Source: RGIG3102 sp964369975 (GTDB taxonomy: Bacteria > Bacillota > Clostridia > Oscillospirales > Ruminococcaceae). Taken from it: 64,000 bases of DNA. Location: NCBI GenBank assembly GCA_964369975.1, contig CAYJFZ010000001.1, positions 62,001-126,000 of the forward strand, written 5' to 3'. Below the pieces are notes generated by a model. That model was not told the DNA's origin. It ran no database searches and saw nothing but the letters and a program-made list of their open reading frames with translations. This document shows positions 33,955-42,488 of this stretch, one piece after another; the stretch's first letter is position 1; the number at the start of each line of letters is the position of its first letter. A program made the translations under genes and the position numbers.

Positions 33955-35139
33955 CTATGGTGCTTGAGTTGGCTCTACAGTAGCTGTTGTTTCTGGAGTA
34001 GCTGTTGGCAGTGGTGTTGTGTAATCATGTTTTGAGTCTACACTAACGCCATCGAATGTGAATGAATCATAGTTATCAAGGTCTACCATAGTGATGTAGC
34101 TAACACCTGGATTTACTTCTATCGGTGTTTCTGAACCGTCTAAAGATACTATTCTTAGTGGCTCTTCTGGCATACCCTTTGCCCATAATACTTTTTCCAC
34201 TTTACCACCGTTGAAGTAGTAGCCTACTCCACCAAAGCTAAGTGAAAATTCTGGAACATAATCGCCTGGATAATTTTCAACTGTTGTCCATAATACAAAT
34301 ACATTATCAAATTCTACTAAAGCGCCGCCCGCACCAGCGTCTATAAGACCATTTGTCCAACCTGTTGATGTTTGTGTGTGTGTTTTAGTGTAGGTATTCT
34401 TTACTGCATCATATGTAATCACACCTGAGTAAGAAGTTGAAAAATCAAAAGCTATTTCATTTACATTTATGCCGTTTAACTCTCTATTTGGCACATCATA
34501 GTCAACCCAGTTAAAAAGCATAGCTGGCTCTTCTTCTGTATTGATTTCTCTGTTTACACTATCTATTGTTTCTTGTATTAATTGGCCTGTTGTAAATGCT
34601 GTATGTTCTCTTGCTCTGTCTGTAATTGAAGAATCCCAATACGCAACGCCTTCACTACCTTCTAATTCTCTGTTATGGTATTGGTATGTTTCAAGCATTG
34701 TTCTTGCATAAGTTGATTCACCCTCATGGATATAAATTGAAGATGTAGGGAACATCATTTGAACAAATTGATCCCTTGCACTTCTTACAGGGCCTGTTTT
34801 TGGAACTGTTGTATAATCTCTAAAGATAGCCATTAATCTTGTAATGCCACCCTCAACTTCCATTTCATAAATAACATCAGCTGCTGATAAGCCTGATTGA
34901 GGCCACGCATTATGCTCTGAGCCATATTGCATAATGTTATTTATCATTACTGCTACTGGTCTTTGACCTTCTGGATAATCAAAGGATTGCTCAAGGCCTG
35001 TTAGTGGGTTTTGATATAAAACTTTAGGTGTAGGTGTTGGTTGCTCTGTTGGTGAAATTCCACCTTCGCCACCGCCACAGGCAGTTAATGTTAAGCTCAT
35101 TAAAGCCATTGTTAGTAATAATGCTATAAATTTTTTCAT
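33955..35139 (-). CDS. DUF3048-domain lipoprotein (copy 1)
   Basis: A 394-residue protein with a lipoprotein signal peptide ending at Cys21 ('TLTLTACGGG') and a Thr/Pro-rich linker to about residue 40. The DUF3048 core contains 'RPVAVMINNIMQYGSEHNAW', 'WPQSGLSAADVIYEMEVEGG' and 'GPVRSARDQFVQMMFPTSS'. The C-terminus is a second Thr/Pro-rich tail ('TPLPTATPETTATVEPTQAP'), which may reach through the wall. It is related to YerB of Bacillus; the function is unknown. It differs from copy 2 mainly in these two low-complexity ends. Confidence 0.9.
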   Translation of the reverse strand: MKKFIALLLTMALMSLTLTACGGGEGGISPTEQPTPTPKVLYQNPLTGLEQSFDYPEGQRPVAVMINNIMQYGSEHNAWPQSGLSAADVIYEMEVEGGITRLMAIFRDYTTVPKTGPVRSARDQFVQMMFPTSSIYIHEGESTYARTMLETYQYHNRELEGSEGVAYWDSSITDRAREHTAFTTGQLIQETIDSVNREINTEEEPAMLFNWVDYDVPNRELNGINVNEIAFDFSTSYSGVITYDAVKNTYTKTHTQTSTGWTNGLIDAGAGGALVEFDNVFVLWTTVENYPGDYVPEFSLSFGGVGYYFNGGKVEKVLWAKGMPEEPLRIVSLDGSETPIEVNPGVSYITMVDLDNYDSFTFDGVSVDSKHDYTTPLPTATPETTATVEPTQAP

Positions 35140-35196
35140 TCTTAATTTTCTCCATTATAAAATTTGCAAAGTTTTTCTTTTTTTGCACTTACTACT

Positions 35197-35225
35197 ATAT
35201 TAATACAAACATGTATAGATGTAAA
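35197..35225 (-). promoter_or_regulatory. Sigma-A promoter of DUF3048 copy 1
   Basis: On the minus strand TTTACA (35225-35220), 17 bases and TAATAT (35202-35197), about 57 bases before the ATG at 35139. Confidence 0.6.
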
Positions 35226-35234
35226 GTAAAAAAT

Positions 35235-35262
35235 TTTACTTTTTTCTACAATTTGTTATAAT
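35235..35262 (+). promoter_or_regulatory. Upstream sigma-A-like promoter toward the ABC ATPase gene
   Basis: TTTACT (35235-35240), 16 bases and a perfect TATAAT (35257-35262), about 127 bases before the ATG. It may be a second promoter for the same gene as the element at 35327-35354. Confidence 0.45.
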
Positions 35263-35326
35263 TTATGCAAATATTAGAAATAGTAATGCTGAAAACTTTG
35301 TATTAAAGCGATTATTTTAATATTTG

Positions 35327-35354
35327 TTGTTTAAACGCTTCCATTTAATATAAT
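35327..35354 (+). promoter_or_regulatory. Sigma-A promoter of the orphan ABC ATPase gene
   Basis: TTGTTT (35327-35332), 16 bases and TATAAT (35349-35354), with an AAGGA site just before the ATG at 35396. The rest of the 256-base divergent gap holds the oppositely directed lipoprotein promoter. Confidence 0.55.
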
Positions 35355-35395
35355 ATTAAACTATAAAATAAAATATACATTAAAAAGGATATACT

Positions 35396-36064
35396 ATGAT
35401 ACAAGCTTTTGATATTTATAAGTCTTATGTGGGCTCTGAGGGCGTTTTAAATGTATTAAACGGGGTAAACTTTTCAGCAAATGAAAGAGAATTTAATATT
35501 ATAATAGGCCCTTCTGGTTGTGGCAAAAGCACATTTTTAAATGTTTTGAGTGGTTTAGATGATTTTGAGGAGGGCTTACTTTTTATAAATGGACTCAATG
35601 TAAAAAGGGCTAAGGCAAAACAGCTTTATACTTTGAGAAAAAAAGAAATTTCATTTATTTTTCAGTCTTACAATCTTATAAGCTCGCTGACTGCTATTGA
35701 AAATGTTGCCCTTCCTTTAAAATATAATAATTACTCTAAAAAACATCGTTTAGAAATCGCAAAAAAAGCTCTTTGTGATGTGGGCTTAGAAGATAAGATA
35801 AATTCTATGCCTAAAAAACTATCAGGAGGACAGCAACAAAGAGTAGCCATTGCAAGGGCTTTAATTACAAGGCCTAAAATTCTTTTTTGTGATGAGCCTA
35901 CCGGTAATTTAGACAAAAATAGTGCGAATATAGTTTTAAATAGCATCATAGCTTTAAAAAATGAGGGAGCCTGTGTTGTAATGATAACTCACGATACCTC
36001 CCTTTTGCCTTTGGCTGATAAGGTGTATAATATTAAAGATGGGCTATTGTTTGAAATGGCATAG
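35396..36064 (+). CDS. ABC transporter ATP-binding protein (MacB/LolD type), orphan
   Basis: A 222-residue ATPase of the MacB/LolD/FtsE group. Walker A 'GPSGCGKSTF' (38-47), Q-loop 'FIFQSYNLI', signature 'LSGGQQQRVAIARAL', Walker B 'ILFCDEPTGNLD' and switch 'VMITHD' are all intact, so it should hydrolyse ATP. In this group the partner FtsX/MacB-like permease is normally adjacent, but here the next gene is a UMF1 transporter with its own promoter. The partner must be encoded elsewhere or has been lost. Confidence 0.93.
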   Translation: MIQAFDIYKSYVGSEGVLNVLNGVNFSANEREFNIIIGPSGCGKSTFLNVLSGLDDFEEGLLFINGLNVKRAKAKQLYTLRKKEISFIFQSYNLISSLTAIENVALPLKYNNYSKKHRLEIAKKALCDVGLEDKINSMPKKLSGGQQQRVAIARALITRPKILFCDEPTGNLDKNSANIVLNSIIALKNEGACVVMITHDTSLLPLADKVYNIKDGLLFEMA

Positions 36065-36090
36065 ACTATTGTAAAATTCATTGTAAAACA

Positions 36091-36119
36091 TTGACTATTA
36101 TTTATATTTAATATACAAT
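36091..36119 (+). promoter_or_regulatory. Sigma-A promoter of the UMF1-PLC-GNAT unit
   Basis: TTGACT (36091-36096), 17 bases and TACAAT (36114-36119), 27 bases before the ATG at 36147. No terminator separates the ABC gene upstream, so some read-through is possible. Confidence 0.65.
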
Positions 36120-36146
36120 TAAAGCAAATGATAAGGACGGTGTATT

Positions 36147-37508
36147 ATGAATTTTTTAAAAAGTTTTACTAAAGAAGAAAAAAGCTGGATGATGTATGAC
36201 TGGGCGAACAGCGCTCAAAGCGTTATTATAGTTACTATTCTTCCTATATTTTATGAAACAGTTAGTATTAATAGTATTGATGCTATTTCTCGCTGGGGTA
36301 TAGGCACAAGTGCTGCTATGCTTATAACTGCTCTGCTATCCCCTATCTTAGGTCGCTTAGGTGATTTTAGGGGGCTTCGCAAAAAGCTATTTATGTTTTT
36401 TATAGCTGTTGGGGTTATATCTTGCGCCTTACTAACTTTTACACCCTTTATGAGCTTAGAAACAGAACAAGCTGCTGAAAAAGTAGGCGTTGTGATTTTA
36501 GGCTTATATATAATATGTAGTATAGGTCATGCAGGGGCAAATGTTTATTACGACAGCTTTTTGCCTGATGTAACTACTGAGGATAGGATGGATAAAGTTT
36601 CTACAATGGGCTATGGGCTTGGCTATATCGGCGGTAGTACTATTCCCTTAGTTGTATTCTTAATCTTAAATTTAGTTGGCGTTTCAATGAATATCTCTTT
36701 AGCAGTTGCCTTTGCTCTTACAGCCGTTTGGTGGGGATTTTTCTCAATACCTATACTTAAAAATGTAAGACAGGTTCATGCTATAAAAGAATTTAACGGC
36801 TTATCAAATGCTTTTAAAAACATCTTTTCTTCTTTAAGTCAAACTATTAAAGAAATTTATAAACACAAGCACATGCTATACTTTTTATTAGCTTACTTTT
36901 TTTACATCGACGGTGTAAACACTATAATTCACATGTCCACAATTTATGGCTCTTCTTTAGGAATAGATGCTACTCAAATGATGCTCGCTTTACTCTTAAC
37001 TCAATTATTGGGTCTGCCTTTTGCTATACTTTATTCAAAGTTAAGTGAAAAATTTGGTACAAGGGCTATGATAGGCGTTGGCATATTAGTTTATATGTTT
37101 ATTTGCGTATTCGGTTTTTTTGTAAGAAGCACATGGCAATTCTGGCTACTTGCTATCTTAGTAGGTACTTCTCAAGGCGGAATACAAGCCTTAAGCAGAA
37201 GCTACTACGGAAAAATAATTCCAGATAAATCAAGAAGCGGTGAATTCTTTGGTTTTTATGATATATTCGCAAAATTCTCTGCAATTATGGGCCCTACAAT
37301 TTTCGGGCTGACTTCTTCTTATGCAAGGGATGTAATTATGCAAAATCAAGGCATTACATACGACGCTTCAAAAGAAGTATTAGATGCTGTAAGTGCGCAG
37401 GCTTCACCTTGGGGTGTTTTAAGCGTACTACTTATATTTATAATAGGAGCTTTCTTTTTCTTTGTTATCTTACCTAAAGTAATAAAGGCTGAGAATAAAG
37501 CAGGCTAA
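36147..37508 (+). CDS. MFS transporter, UMF1 (Atg22-like) family
   Basis: A 453-residue protein with about 12 membrane segments. The N-terminal 'WMMYDWANSAQSVIIVTI' is the UMF1 family signature ('YDWANSAY'), and 'YGLGYIGGSTIPLV' and 'GTSQGGIQALSRSYYGKIIP' are further family motifs. The family resembles the yeast vacuolar amino-acid effluxer Atg22; bacterial substrates are unknown. It begins a plus-strand operon with a phospholipase-like gene 25 bases downstream and a GNAT gene after that. Confidence 0.92.
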   Translation: MNFLKSFTKEEKSWMMYDWANSAQSVIIVTILPIFYETVSINSIDAISRWGIGTSAAMLITALLSPILGRLGDFRGLRKKLFMFFIAVGVISCALLTFTPFMSLETEQAAEKVGVVILGLYIICSIGHAGANVYYDSFLPDVTTEDRMDKVSTMGYGLGYIGGSTIPLVVFLILNLVGVSMNISLAVAFALTAVWWGFFSIPILKNVRQVHAIKEFNGLSNAFKNIFSSLSQTIKEIYKHKHMLYFLLAYFFYIDGVNTIIHMSTIYGSSLGIDATQMMLALLLTQLLGLPFAILYSKLSEKFGTRAMIGVGILVYMFICVFGFFVRSTWQFWLLAILVGTSQGGIQALSRSYYGKIIPDKSRSGEFFGFYDIFAKFSAIMGPTIFGLTSSYARDVIMQNQGITYDASKEVLDAVSAQASPWGVLSVLLIFIIGAFFFFVILPKVIKAENKAG

Positions 37509-37533
37509 AAGCAAAACTAAAAGGAGTTAAACT

Positions 37534-38415
37534 ATGGCTGATAATTATGTACACGCACATAACGCTATTAATGCTATGAAACTAATAAATTACACTCCCC
37601 GAGATTACTCTGCCTTAATTTGGGGGGCAAATGGGCCTGACCCTTTCTCTGCATATAGGACTTATTCCCTTTCTAAAAAATATGATATGGTCACTTTAGC
37701 TGCTACTATGCACAATGAAAAAACAGGCTTATTTTTGCAAAACCTATTTAAGCTCGCTCAAACAGACACTCAAAAGGATTACTGCTTAGGTTTTTTATGC
37801 CATTACAGCCTTGATAGTGTTATCCACCCTTTAATTGATTTTTCAGCTGATACATATTCACAGCAATTTAATATCCCTTGCGGCCATTCGCATTTTGAGA
37901 GTGCTTTGGATTTAAAAATTGCAAATGAAGTTTATTCTTCACCTATGCCAGAAGTTAATTTCTATGCACCTGAATTAAGTAAAATTCAATTTGAGCAAAT
38001 AACTGCCTTACTTAAAAACGCAACAGAATTAACTTATCTTGACAGAATTTATCCAAAAGAAGAGTACTTGCAGGCTTTTAAAGATTTTATCTTAGTTAAA
38101 AAGTTTTTTTACTCGCCTACTAAAATAAATTTTGTAATAGCTAAGATTTTAGAGAAAATTTTAAAGTTTAAAAGCAATACTATTCTCTCTCACATGCAGC
38201 CTAATAAATACAAAATTAAGGACATCCCTGTCTGGTATAACCCAGATGCAAAAACATATAGTGTTGATGATTTAGACACATTACTAAAAAAGGCTGATAG
38301 GCTTTCAAGTGAGTATATCTCAGTAGGTCTTGAGTATTTTAAGGGCAAGTATAACCTTGTTGATTTTCTTGAAGATGTAGGAAATAAAAGCTATATTACA
38401 GGCGTGAGTATATAA
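37534..38415 (+). CDS. Zinc-dependent phospholipase C-like protein
   Basis: A 293-residue protein with the His/Asp metal ligands of the zinc-dependent PLC/S1-P1 nuclease fold: 'YVHAHNAINAM' at the N-terminus, 'WGANGPDPFSAYRTYS', 'FLCHYSLDSVIHPLID' and 'CGHSHFESALDLKIANEV'. It lacks a signal peptide, so unlike secreted clostridial alpha-toxins it should be intracellular. Such cytosolic members are common in Clostridia and uncharacterised. It follows the UMF1 gene by 25 bases and precedes the GNAT gene by 11. Confidence 0.85.
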   Translation: MADNYVHAHNAINAMKLINYTPRDYSALIWGANGPDPFSAYRTYSLSKKYDMVTLAATMHNEKTGLFLQNLFKLAQTDTQKDYCLGFLCHYSLDSVIHPLIDFSADTYSQQFNIPCGHSHFESALDLKIANEVYSSPMPEVNFYAPELSKIQFEQITALLKNATELTYLDRIYPKEEYLQAFKDFILVKKFFYSPTKINFVIAKILEKILKFKSNTILSHMQPNKYKIKDIPVWYNPDAKTYSVDDLDTLLKKADRLSSEYISVGLEYFKGKYNLVDFLEDVGNKSYITGVSI

Positions 38416-38426
38416 AGGAGGAAAGA

Positions 38427-38918
38427 ATGAATATACTACCAATCACAGAAAATTTAGCTCAAAAAGCAAGTCATATTTATGCTAAAAGCTGGAAAGAAGC
38501 ATACAAAGGGATAGTACCACAAGCCTACTTAGATGAGCTTTCATTAGAACGGTGGACGCCCATTTTAGCTTCAAGCGTTTATCAAGGATATGTATTAGAA
38601 GAAAATGGTGAATACATCGCTACTTCTTCTATATCTCCTGCAAGAGATGAAGAAATGCAAGGCTTTGGTGAAGTAATGTCTATTTATGTTTTGCCTAAGT
38701 ATTATAACAAGGGCTATGGGCAAAAATTATTTTCTTTTGTTTTATTAAAATTAAAAGAAATGGGCTTTAGTAATATCTATTTATGGGTTTTAGAAGATAA
38801 TAAAAATGCCATTAATTTTTATAAGAAAAATGGCTTTTTTCACAACGGCGATACAAAGATACAAAATATTGGTGGTAAAGATTTAAAAGAGCTTAGGTTT
38901 GTATTAGAAAATAATTAA
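38427..38918 (+). CDS. GNAT family N-acetyltransferase
   Basis: A 163-residue acetyltransferase. 'AKSWKEAYKGIVPQAYLDEL' near the start is typical of one GNAT subgroup. The acetyl-CoA motif A is 'SIYVLPKYYNKGYGQKLFSF' (V..xxxGxG/A), and the C-terminal 'LWVLEDNKNAINFYKKNGF' completes the fold. The substrate is unknown. An AAAGGAGG site sits 7 bases before the ATG, and it is in the UMF1 operon. Confidence 0.92.
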   Translation: MNILPITENLAQKASHIYAKSWKEAYKGIVPQAYLDELSLERWTPILASSVYQGYVLEENGEYIATSSISPARDEEMQGFGEVMSIYVLPKYYNKGYGQKLFSFVLLKLKEMGFSNIYLWVLEDNKNAINFYKKNGFFHNGDTKIQNIGGKDLKELRFVLENN

Positions 38919-38961
38919 TTAACAATATGCAACAACCTGAAACCAAAAGAAAGCAGGTGTT

Positions 38962-39162
38962 ATGATGAATTGCTTTAAATGCAATACTAAAATGCAAAAA
39001 GGCGAATTGGAAACTTACTGGGATGGTGATTTCGTAACTAAGGTTACAAAGCGCATAGAAGGATTTTTTAAATCTAAAGTAAGTGCCGTTGATTGCTTTG
39101 TTTGCCCAAATTGTGGCTATATAGAATTAAAAGCTTTAGAGCCTGAAATTTTTAAAGAATAA
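38962..39162 (+). CDS. Small zinc-ribbon protein
   Basis: A 66-residue protein with two CxxC pairs, 'NCFKCNTK' at residues 3-6 and 'CFVCPNCGYIEL' near residue 50, that would form one zinc ribbon around a basic middle segment. It resembles short nucleic-acid-binding-type zinc-ribbon proteins of Firmicutes; the function is unknown. Two adjacent ATGs (38962 and 38965) are possible starts; AGGTG upstream suits the second slightly better. It ends the plus-strand unit before a strong terminator. Confidence 0.75.
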   Translation: MMNCFKCNTKMQKGELETYWDGDFVTKVTKRIEGFFKSKVSAVDCFVCPNCGYIELKALEPEIFKE

Positions 39163-39193
39163 AAAACATAATATTAAAATTATATTTATAAAA

Positions 39194-39229
39194 AATATTG
39201 GCTATCAAGAAGATAGCCAATATTTTTTA
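39194..39229 (+). terminator. Terminator after the small zinc-ribbon gene
   Basis: A perfect 13-bp stem (39194-39206 with 39212-39224), a 5-base loop and TTTTTT. It closes the plus-strand block. The following 150 bases up to the convergent rpsU terminator contain only an AT-only inverted repeat (39271-39299) and no gene. Confidence 0.9.
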
Positions 39230-39380
39230 TTTAATTATTAAATTTATTGTTTATATAGTTTTATAAGATAATATTTTAATAGGCTTTATATTAAAATATC
39301 ATTACTTACTAAAAAGCTATATGAAAATCAAAATAAATAAATTAAAAGATAGCCTTTATAAGGTAGTATTATTTTATAGC

Positions 39381-39409
39381 GAAAAAGTGAGTGCTAATGC
39401 ACTCACTTT
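39381..39409 (-). terminator. Terminator after rpsU
   Basis: A 10-bp stem (39400-39409 with 39384-39393) and a 6-base loop, followed on the minus strand by TTC after an internal T run. It begins 10 bases after the rpsU stop. Confidence 0.8.
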
Positions 39410-39418
39410 AAAATAGAA

Positions 39419-39595
39419 TTATTTGAACTTACGCTTACGAGCTGCTTCAGCTTTTTTCTTTCTTTTAACTGAAGGTTTTTCATAATGCTCACGCTTGCGC
39501 ACTTCTGCAAGAACTCCAGATTTTGCACATGAGCGTTTAAAGCGACGAAGTGCTGAATCTAATGATTCATTATCTTTAACTCTAATTTCTGACAT
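39419..39595 (-). CDS. rpsU: 30S ribosomal protein S21
   Basis: A 58-residue basic protein starting at ATG 39595 (AGGAG 8 bases upstream; a GTG three codons earlier is less likely). 'SEIRVKDNESLDSALRRFKR' and 'REHYEKPSVKRKKKAEAARK' are invariant S21 sequence. It is a late small-subunit protein involved in initiation-site selection. It has a perfect consensus promoter of its own just downstream of leuS. The more usual neighbours (dnaJ, yqeY) are absent. Confidence 0.96.
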   Translation of the reverse strand: MSEIRVKDNESLDSALRRFKRSCAKSGVLAEVRKREHYEKPSVKRKKKAEAARKRKFK

Positions 39596-39654
39596 CTTAT
39601 TCACTCCTTACGCTTTTTAGCTTTTATTTATTCTTTTTGAATATTACATAGTCA

Positions 39655-39683
39655 ATTATACAGATAAAACATCTAAATGTCAA
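39655..39683 (-). promoter_or_regulatory. Perfect sigma-A promoter of rpsU
   Basis: On the minus strand TTGACA (39683-39678), a 17-base spacer and TATAAT (39660-39655): both hexamers match consensus exactly. It lies between leuS and rpsU and gives S21 strong expression independent of leuS. Confidence 0.85.
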
Positions 39684-39696
39684 TAAAAACTTTTGA

Positions 39697-42102
39697 TTAT
39701 TTTACAACAATATTGACTAATTTTTTCAGCACTGTAATTTCTTTAACAATTGTTTTGTCTAAAAGTGCTGTTTTTACATTTTCTTCACTTTTTGCAACAG
39801 CTAACATTTCTTCTTTAGTAATGTTAATATCCACCATTTTTCTTGCCTTAATTTTACCATTTACTTGAATTACAAGCTCAAAGGTACTATCAACGCATTT
39901 TTCTTCTGAATACTCTGGCCAATTTTCATTTGCTATTTGAGAGCCATAGTTTTTATTTTGCCAGATTTCTTCTGTCATATGAGGGGCAAATGGATTTAGT
40001 AATAACAATAAAGTTTTATACTCATCTTGTGTTAAAGCATTCACAGCATAGATTTCATTTACTAAGCTCATCATACTTGCAATAGCAGTGTTAAAACCTA
40101 AAGATTTAATATCGTGTGTTACTTTTTTAATTGTTTTATGAATAGGTGTTTCAAGAGCTTTTGAATAGCCTTTTTCACCACTTACAATGTCTTGTAAATT
40201 CCACACTCTTTCTAAAAATCTTGAGCAACCTTTAATTGATGAATTACTCCAAGGTGCTGCTTTTTCAAAGTCGCCCATAAACATTTCATATAAGCGGAAG
40301 GTATCTGCACCATACTCATTTATAATATCATCAGGGTTTACAACATTGCCCCTTGATTTTGACATCTTCTCGCCACTTTCGCCTAAAATCATACCATGGC
40401 TTGTTCTTTTCAAGTATGGCTCAGGGCAAGGTACTGCGCCTATATCATATAAGAATTTATGCCAAAAACGAGAATATAACAAATGCAGCGTTGTATGCTC
40501 CATACCACCGTTATACCAGTCAACAGGCAACCAATAGTCCATTTCTTCTTTTGATGCCATTCCTTGTGCATAATTTGGATCTGTGTATCTTATAAAATAC
40601 CAAGAAGAGCCTGCCCATTGTGGCATAATATCAGTTTCTCTTTTTGCCTTACCACCACAGCAAGGACAAGTGGTATTAACCCAGTCAGTAAGTCTTGCAA
40701 GCGGGCTTTCCCCCTCACTTGTAGGCTCAAAGTCTGTTAATTCTGGTAAAACTAACGGTAATTCATCTTCACTAATAGGCTGCCAACCACATTTTTCACA
40801 ATGCACCATAGGTATAGGCTCGCCCCAGTATCTTTGTCTTGAGAATATCCAGTCACGAAGTTTATAGTTAGTTTTTTCTTCGCCTAAATTTTCATCAATA
40901 AGCCAAGCGGTGATTTTTTCTTTTGCTTCATCAACGCTTAAATCATTTAAAAATCCGCTGTTTACCATTATGCCAGTATCGCAGTCAGTATAGGCTTGTT
41001 TTGATATATCCCCACCTTTTACAACTTCTACTATCGGCAAGTTAAACACTTTTGCAAATTCATAGTCTCTCTCATCGTGCCCTGGTACTGCCATAATAGC
41101 ACCTGTACCATAGGAAGCTAATACATAGTCTGAAATAAATACAGGAATTTCTTTTTTAGTCGCTGGATTTATTGCAGAAATGCCTTTTAGCAATACACCT
41201 GTTTTCTCTTTTGAAAGTTCTGTTCTTTCAAGGTCTGATTTTAAGGCTGCCTTACTTTGATATTCTACTACTTCGTTTATATTTTCAATGTCATTTTTCC
41301 AGTTTTCTAATACTGTATGTTCTGGAGAAATAACCATGTAAGTTGCGCCAAAAAGAGTGTCAGGGCGAGTAGAATATACTTCTAATACATCGCCTTTATT
41401 TGTATTGAATTTAATTTGTGCGCCTGTGCTTCTGCCTATCCAGTTAGTTTGCTGTGTTACTACTCTATCAATGAAATCAACTGTTTTTAAATCATCAACT
41501 AACTTATCAGCATACTCTGTGATTTTTAAAACCCACTGGCTTTTTACTTTTCTTACAACTTCACCAGAGCATCTCTCACAAACGCCATTTACAACTTCTT
41601 CATTAGCTAAAACAACCTTACAAGAAGTACACCAGTTTACAGCCATTTCTTTTTTATAAGCTAAGTCATTTTTAAATAGTTGTAAAAATATCCACTGTGT
41701 CCATTTATAGTAATCTTTATCTGTTGTATTTATTTCTCTATCCCAGTCAAAAGAAAGACCTATGCTTTTAAGTTGTTCTTTAAATCTTGCAACATTATCT
41801 TTTGTTACTTTTTCAGGGTGGATTTTATTTTTAATAGCAAAGTTTTCAGTAGGAAGACCAAAGGCGTCCCAGCCCATTGAATACAATACATTAAAGCCGT
41901 CTAATCTTTTTTGTCTTGAGATTATATCCATAGCTGTATAAGAGCGAGGATGGCCTACATGCAAGCCTGCCCCTGATGGATATGGAAATTCTATAAGACC
42001 ATAAAACTTTGGCATTGAGTAATCGCTTTTAGTTTTAAATGTTTTTTCTTCGTCCCAAATTTTTTGCCATTTTTTTTCTATGGCGGTAAAATCATACTGC
42101 AT
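39697..42102 (-). CDS. leuS: Leucyl-tRNA synthetase
   Basis: A full-length class I synthetase of 801 residues. The HIGH box is 'GLHVGHPRSYT' near residue 46, the KMSKS box 'GEKMSKSRGNVVNPD' lies in the last third, and two CxxC zinc-like motifs ('CTSCKVVLANEEVVNGVCERC', 'CPCCGGKAKR') are seen. The CP1 editing domain is present ('STRPDTLFGATYMV', 'GTGAIMAVPGHDERDYEFA'). No T-box leader lies immediately upstream, so it depends on the rsfS-side transcript. Confidence 0.97.
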   Translation of the reverse strand: MQYDFTAIEKKWQKIWDEEKTFKTKSDYSMPKFYGLIEFPYPSGAGLHVGHPRSYTAMDIISRQKRLDGFNVLYSMGWDAFGLPTENFAIKNKIHPEKVTKDNVARFKEQLKSIGLSFDWDREINTTDKDYYKWTQWIFLQLFKNDLAYKKEMAVNWCTSCKVVLANEEVVNGVCERCSGEVVRKVKSQWVLKITEYADKLVDDLKTVDFIDRVVTQQTNWIGRSTGAQIKFNTNKGDVLEVYSTRPDTLFGATYMVISPEHTVLENWKNDIENINEVVEYQSKAALKSDLERTELSKEKTGVLLKGISAINPATKKEIPVFISDYVLASYGTGAIMAVPGHDERDYEFAKVFNLPIVEVVKGGDISKQAYTDCDTGIMVNSGFLNDLSVDEAKEKITAWLIDENLGEEKTNYKLRDWIFSRQRYWGEPIPMVHCEKCGWQPISEDELPLVLPELTDFEPTSEGESPLARLTDWVNTTCPCCGGKAKRETDIMPQWAGSSWYFIRYTDPNYAQGMASKEEMDYWLPVDWYNGGMEHTTLHLLYSRFWHKFLYDIGAVPCPEPYLKRTSHGMILGESGEKMSKSRGNVVNPDDIINEYGADTFRLYEMFMGDFEKAAPWSNSSIKGCSRFLERVWNLQDIVSGEKGYSKALETPIHKTIKKVTHDIKSLGFNTAIASMMSLVNEIYAVNALTQDEYKTLLLLLNPFAPHMTEEIWQNKNYGSQIANENWPEYSEEKCVDSTFELVIQVNGKIKARKMVDINITKEEMLAVAKSEENVKTALLDKTIVKEITVLKKLVNIVVK

Positions 42103-42119
42103 TTTAATTCCCCTTTTTA

Positions 42120-42476
42120 CTATGTTAATAAATCAGTTATGTCTATTTCTTGTCCATCTGCCCAAAGTTTATCAAGGTTGTAATAATCCCTTGAATCAGG
42201 TAAAAACACATGTAAAATAACTGTATCATAGTCTACTAATATCCAGTTTTTCGAATCATAGCCTTCTATTCTTGAGTACATAATATTATGCTCTGTTTTT
42301 AATTTAAAATCTACCTCATCGCTTAACGCCCTTACTTGTGTAGTAGAATTACCTGTTGCTATTACTATATAGTTTGTCACTACTGTTAAATCTTCAATTT
42401 TTAAAACTTTAATATCGTTTGCTTTTTTATCATCTAAAATTTTTACTATTTCTTGTGCTAATTGTAAATCTTTCAT
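42120..42476 (-). CDS. rsfS: Ribosomal silencing factor RsfS
   Basis: A 118-residue protein of the Iojap/DUF143 family. 'VVTNYIVIATGNSTTQVRAL' and 'WILVDYDTVILHVFLPDSRDYYNLDKLW' are the family core. It binds ribosomal protein L14 and blocks subunit joining in starvation. It usually follows nadD-yqeK; here an LCP gene is inserted between, also a common clostridial arrangement. Gap to the LCP gene: 12 bases. Confidence 0.95.
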   Translation of the reverse strand: MKDLQLAQEIVKILDDKKANDIKVLKIEDLTVVTNYIVIATGNSTTQVRALSDEVDFKLKTEHNIMYSRIEGYDSKNWILVDYDTVILHVFLPDSRDYYNLDKLWADGQEIDITDLLT

Positions 42477-42488
42477 TTTTATCTCCTA

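Noticed and set aside
39271..39299. Perfect 11-bp AT-only inverted repeat between convergent terminators
   Set aside because: No T tract, no nearby gene end and no G-C pairs; may be a decayed terminator but gives no testable role.
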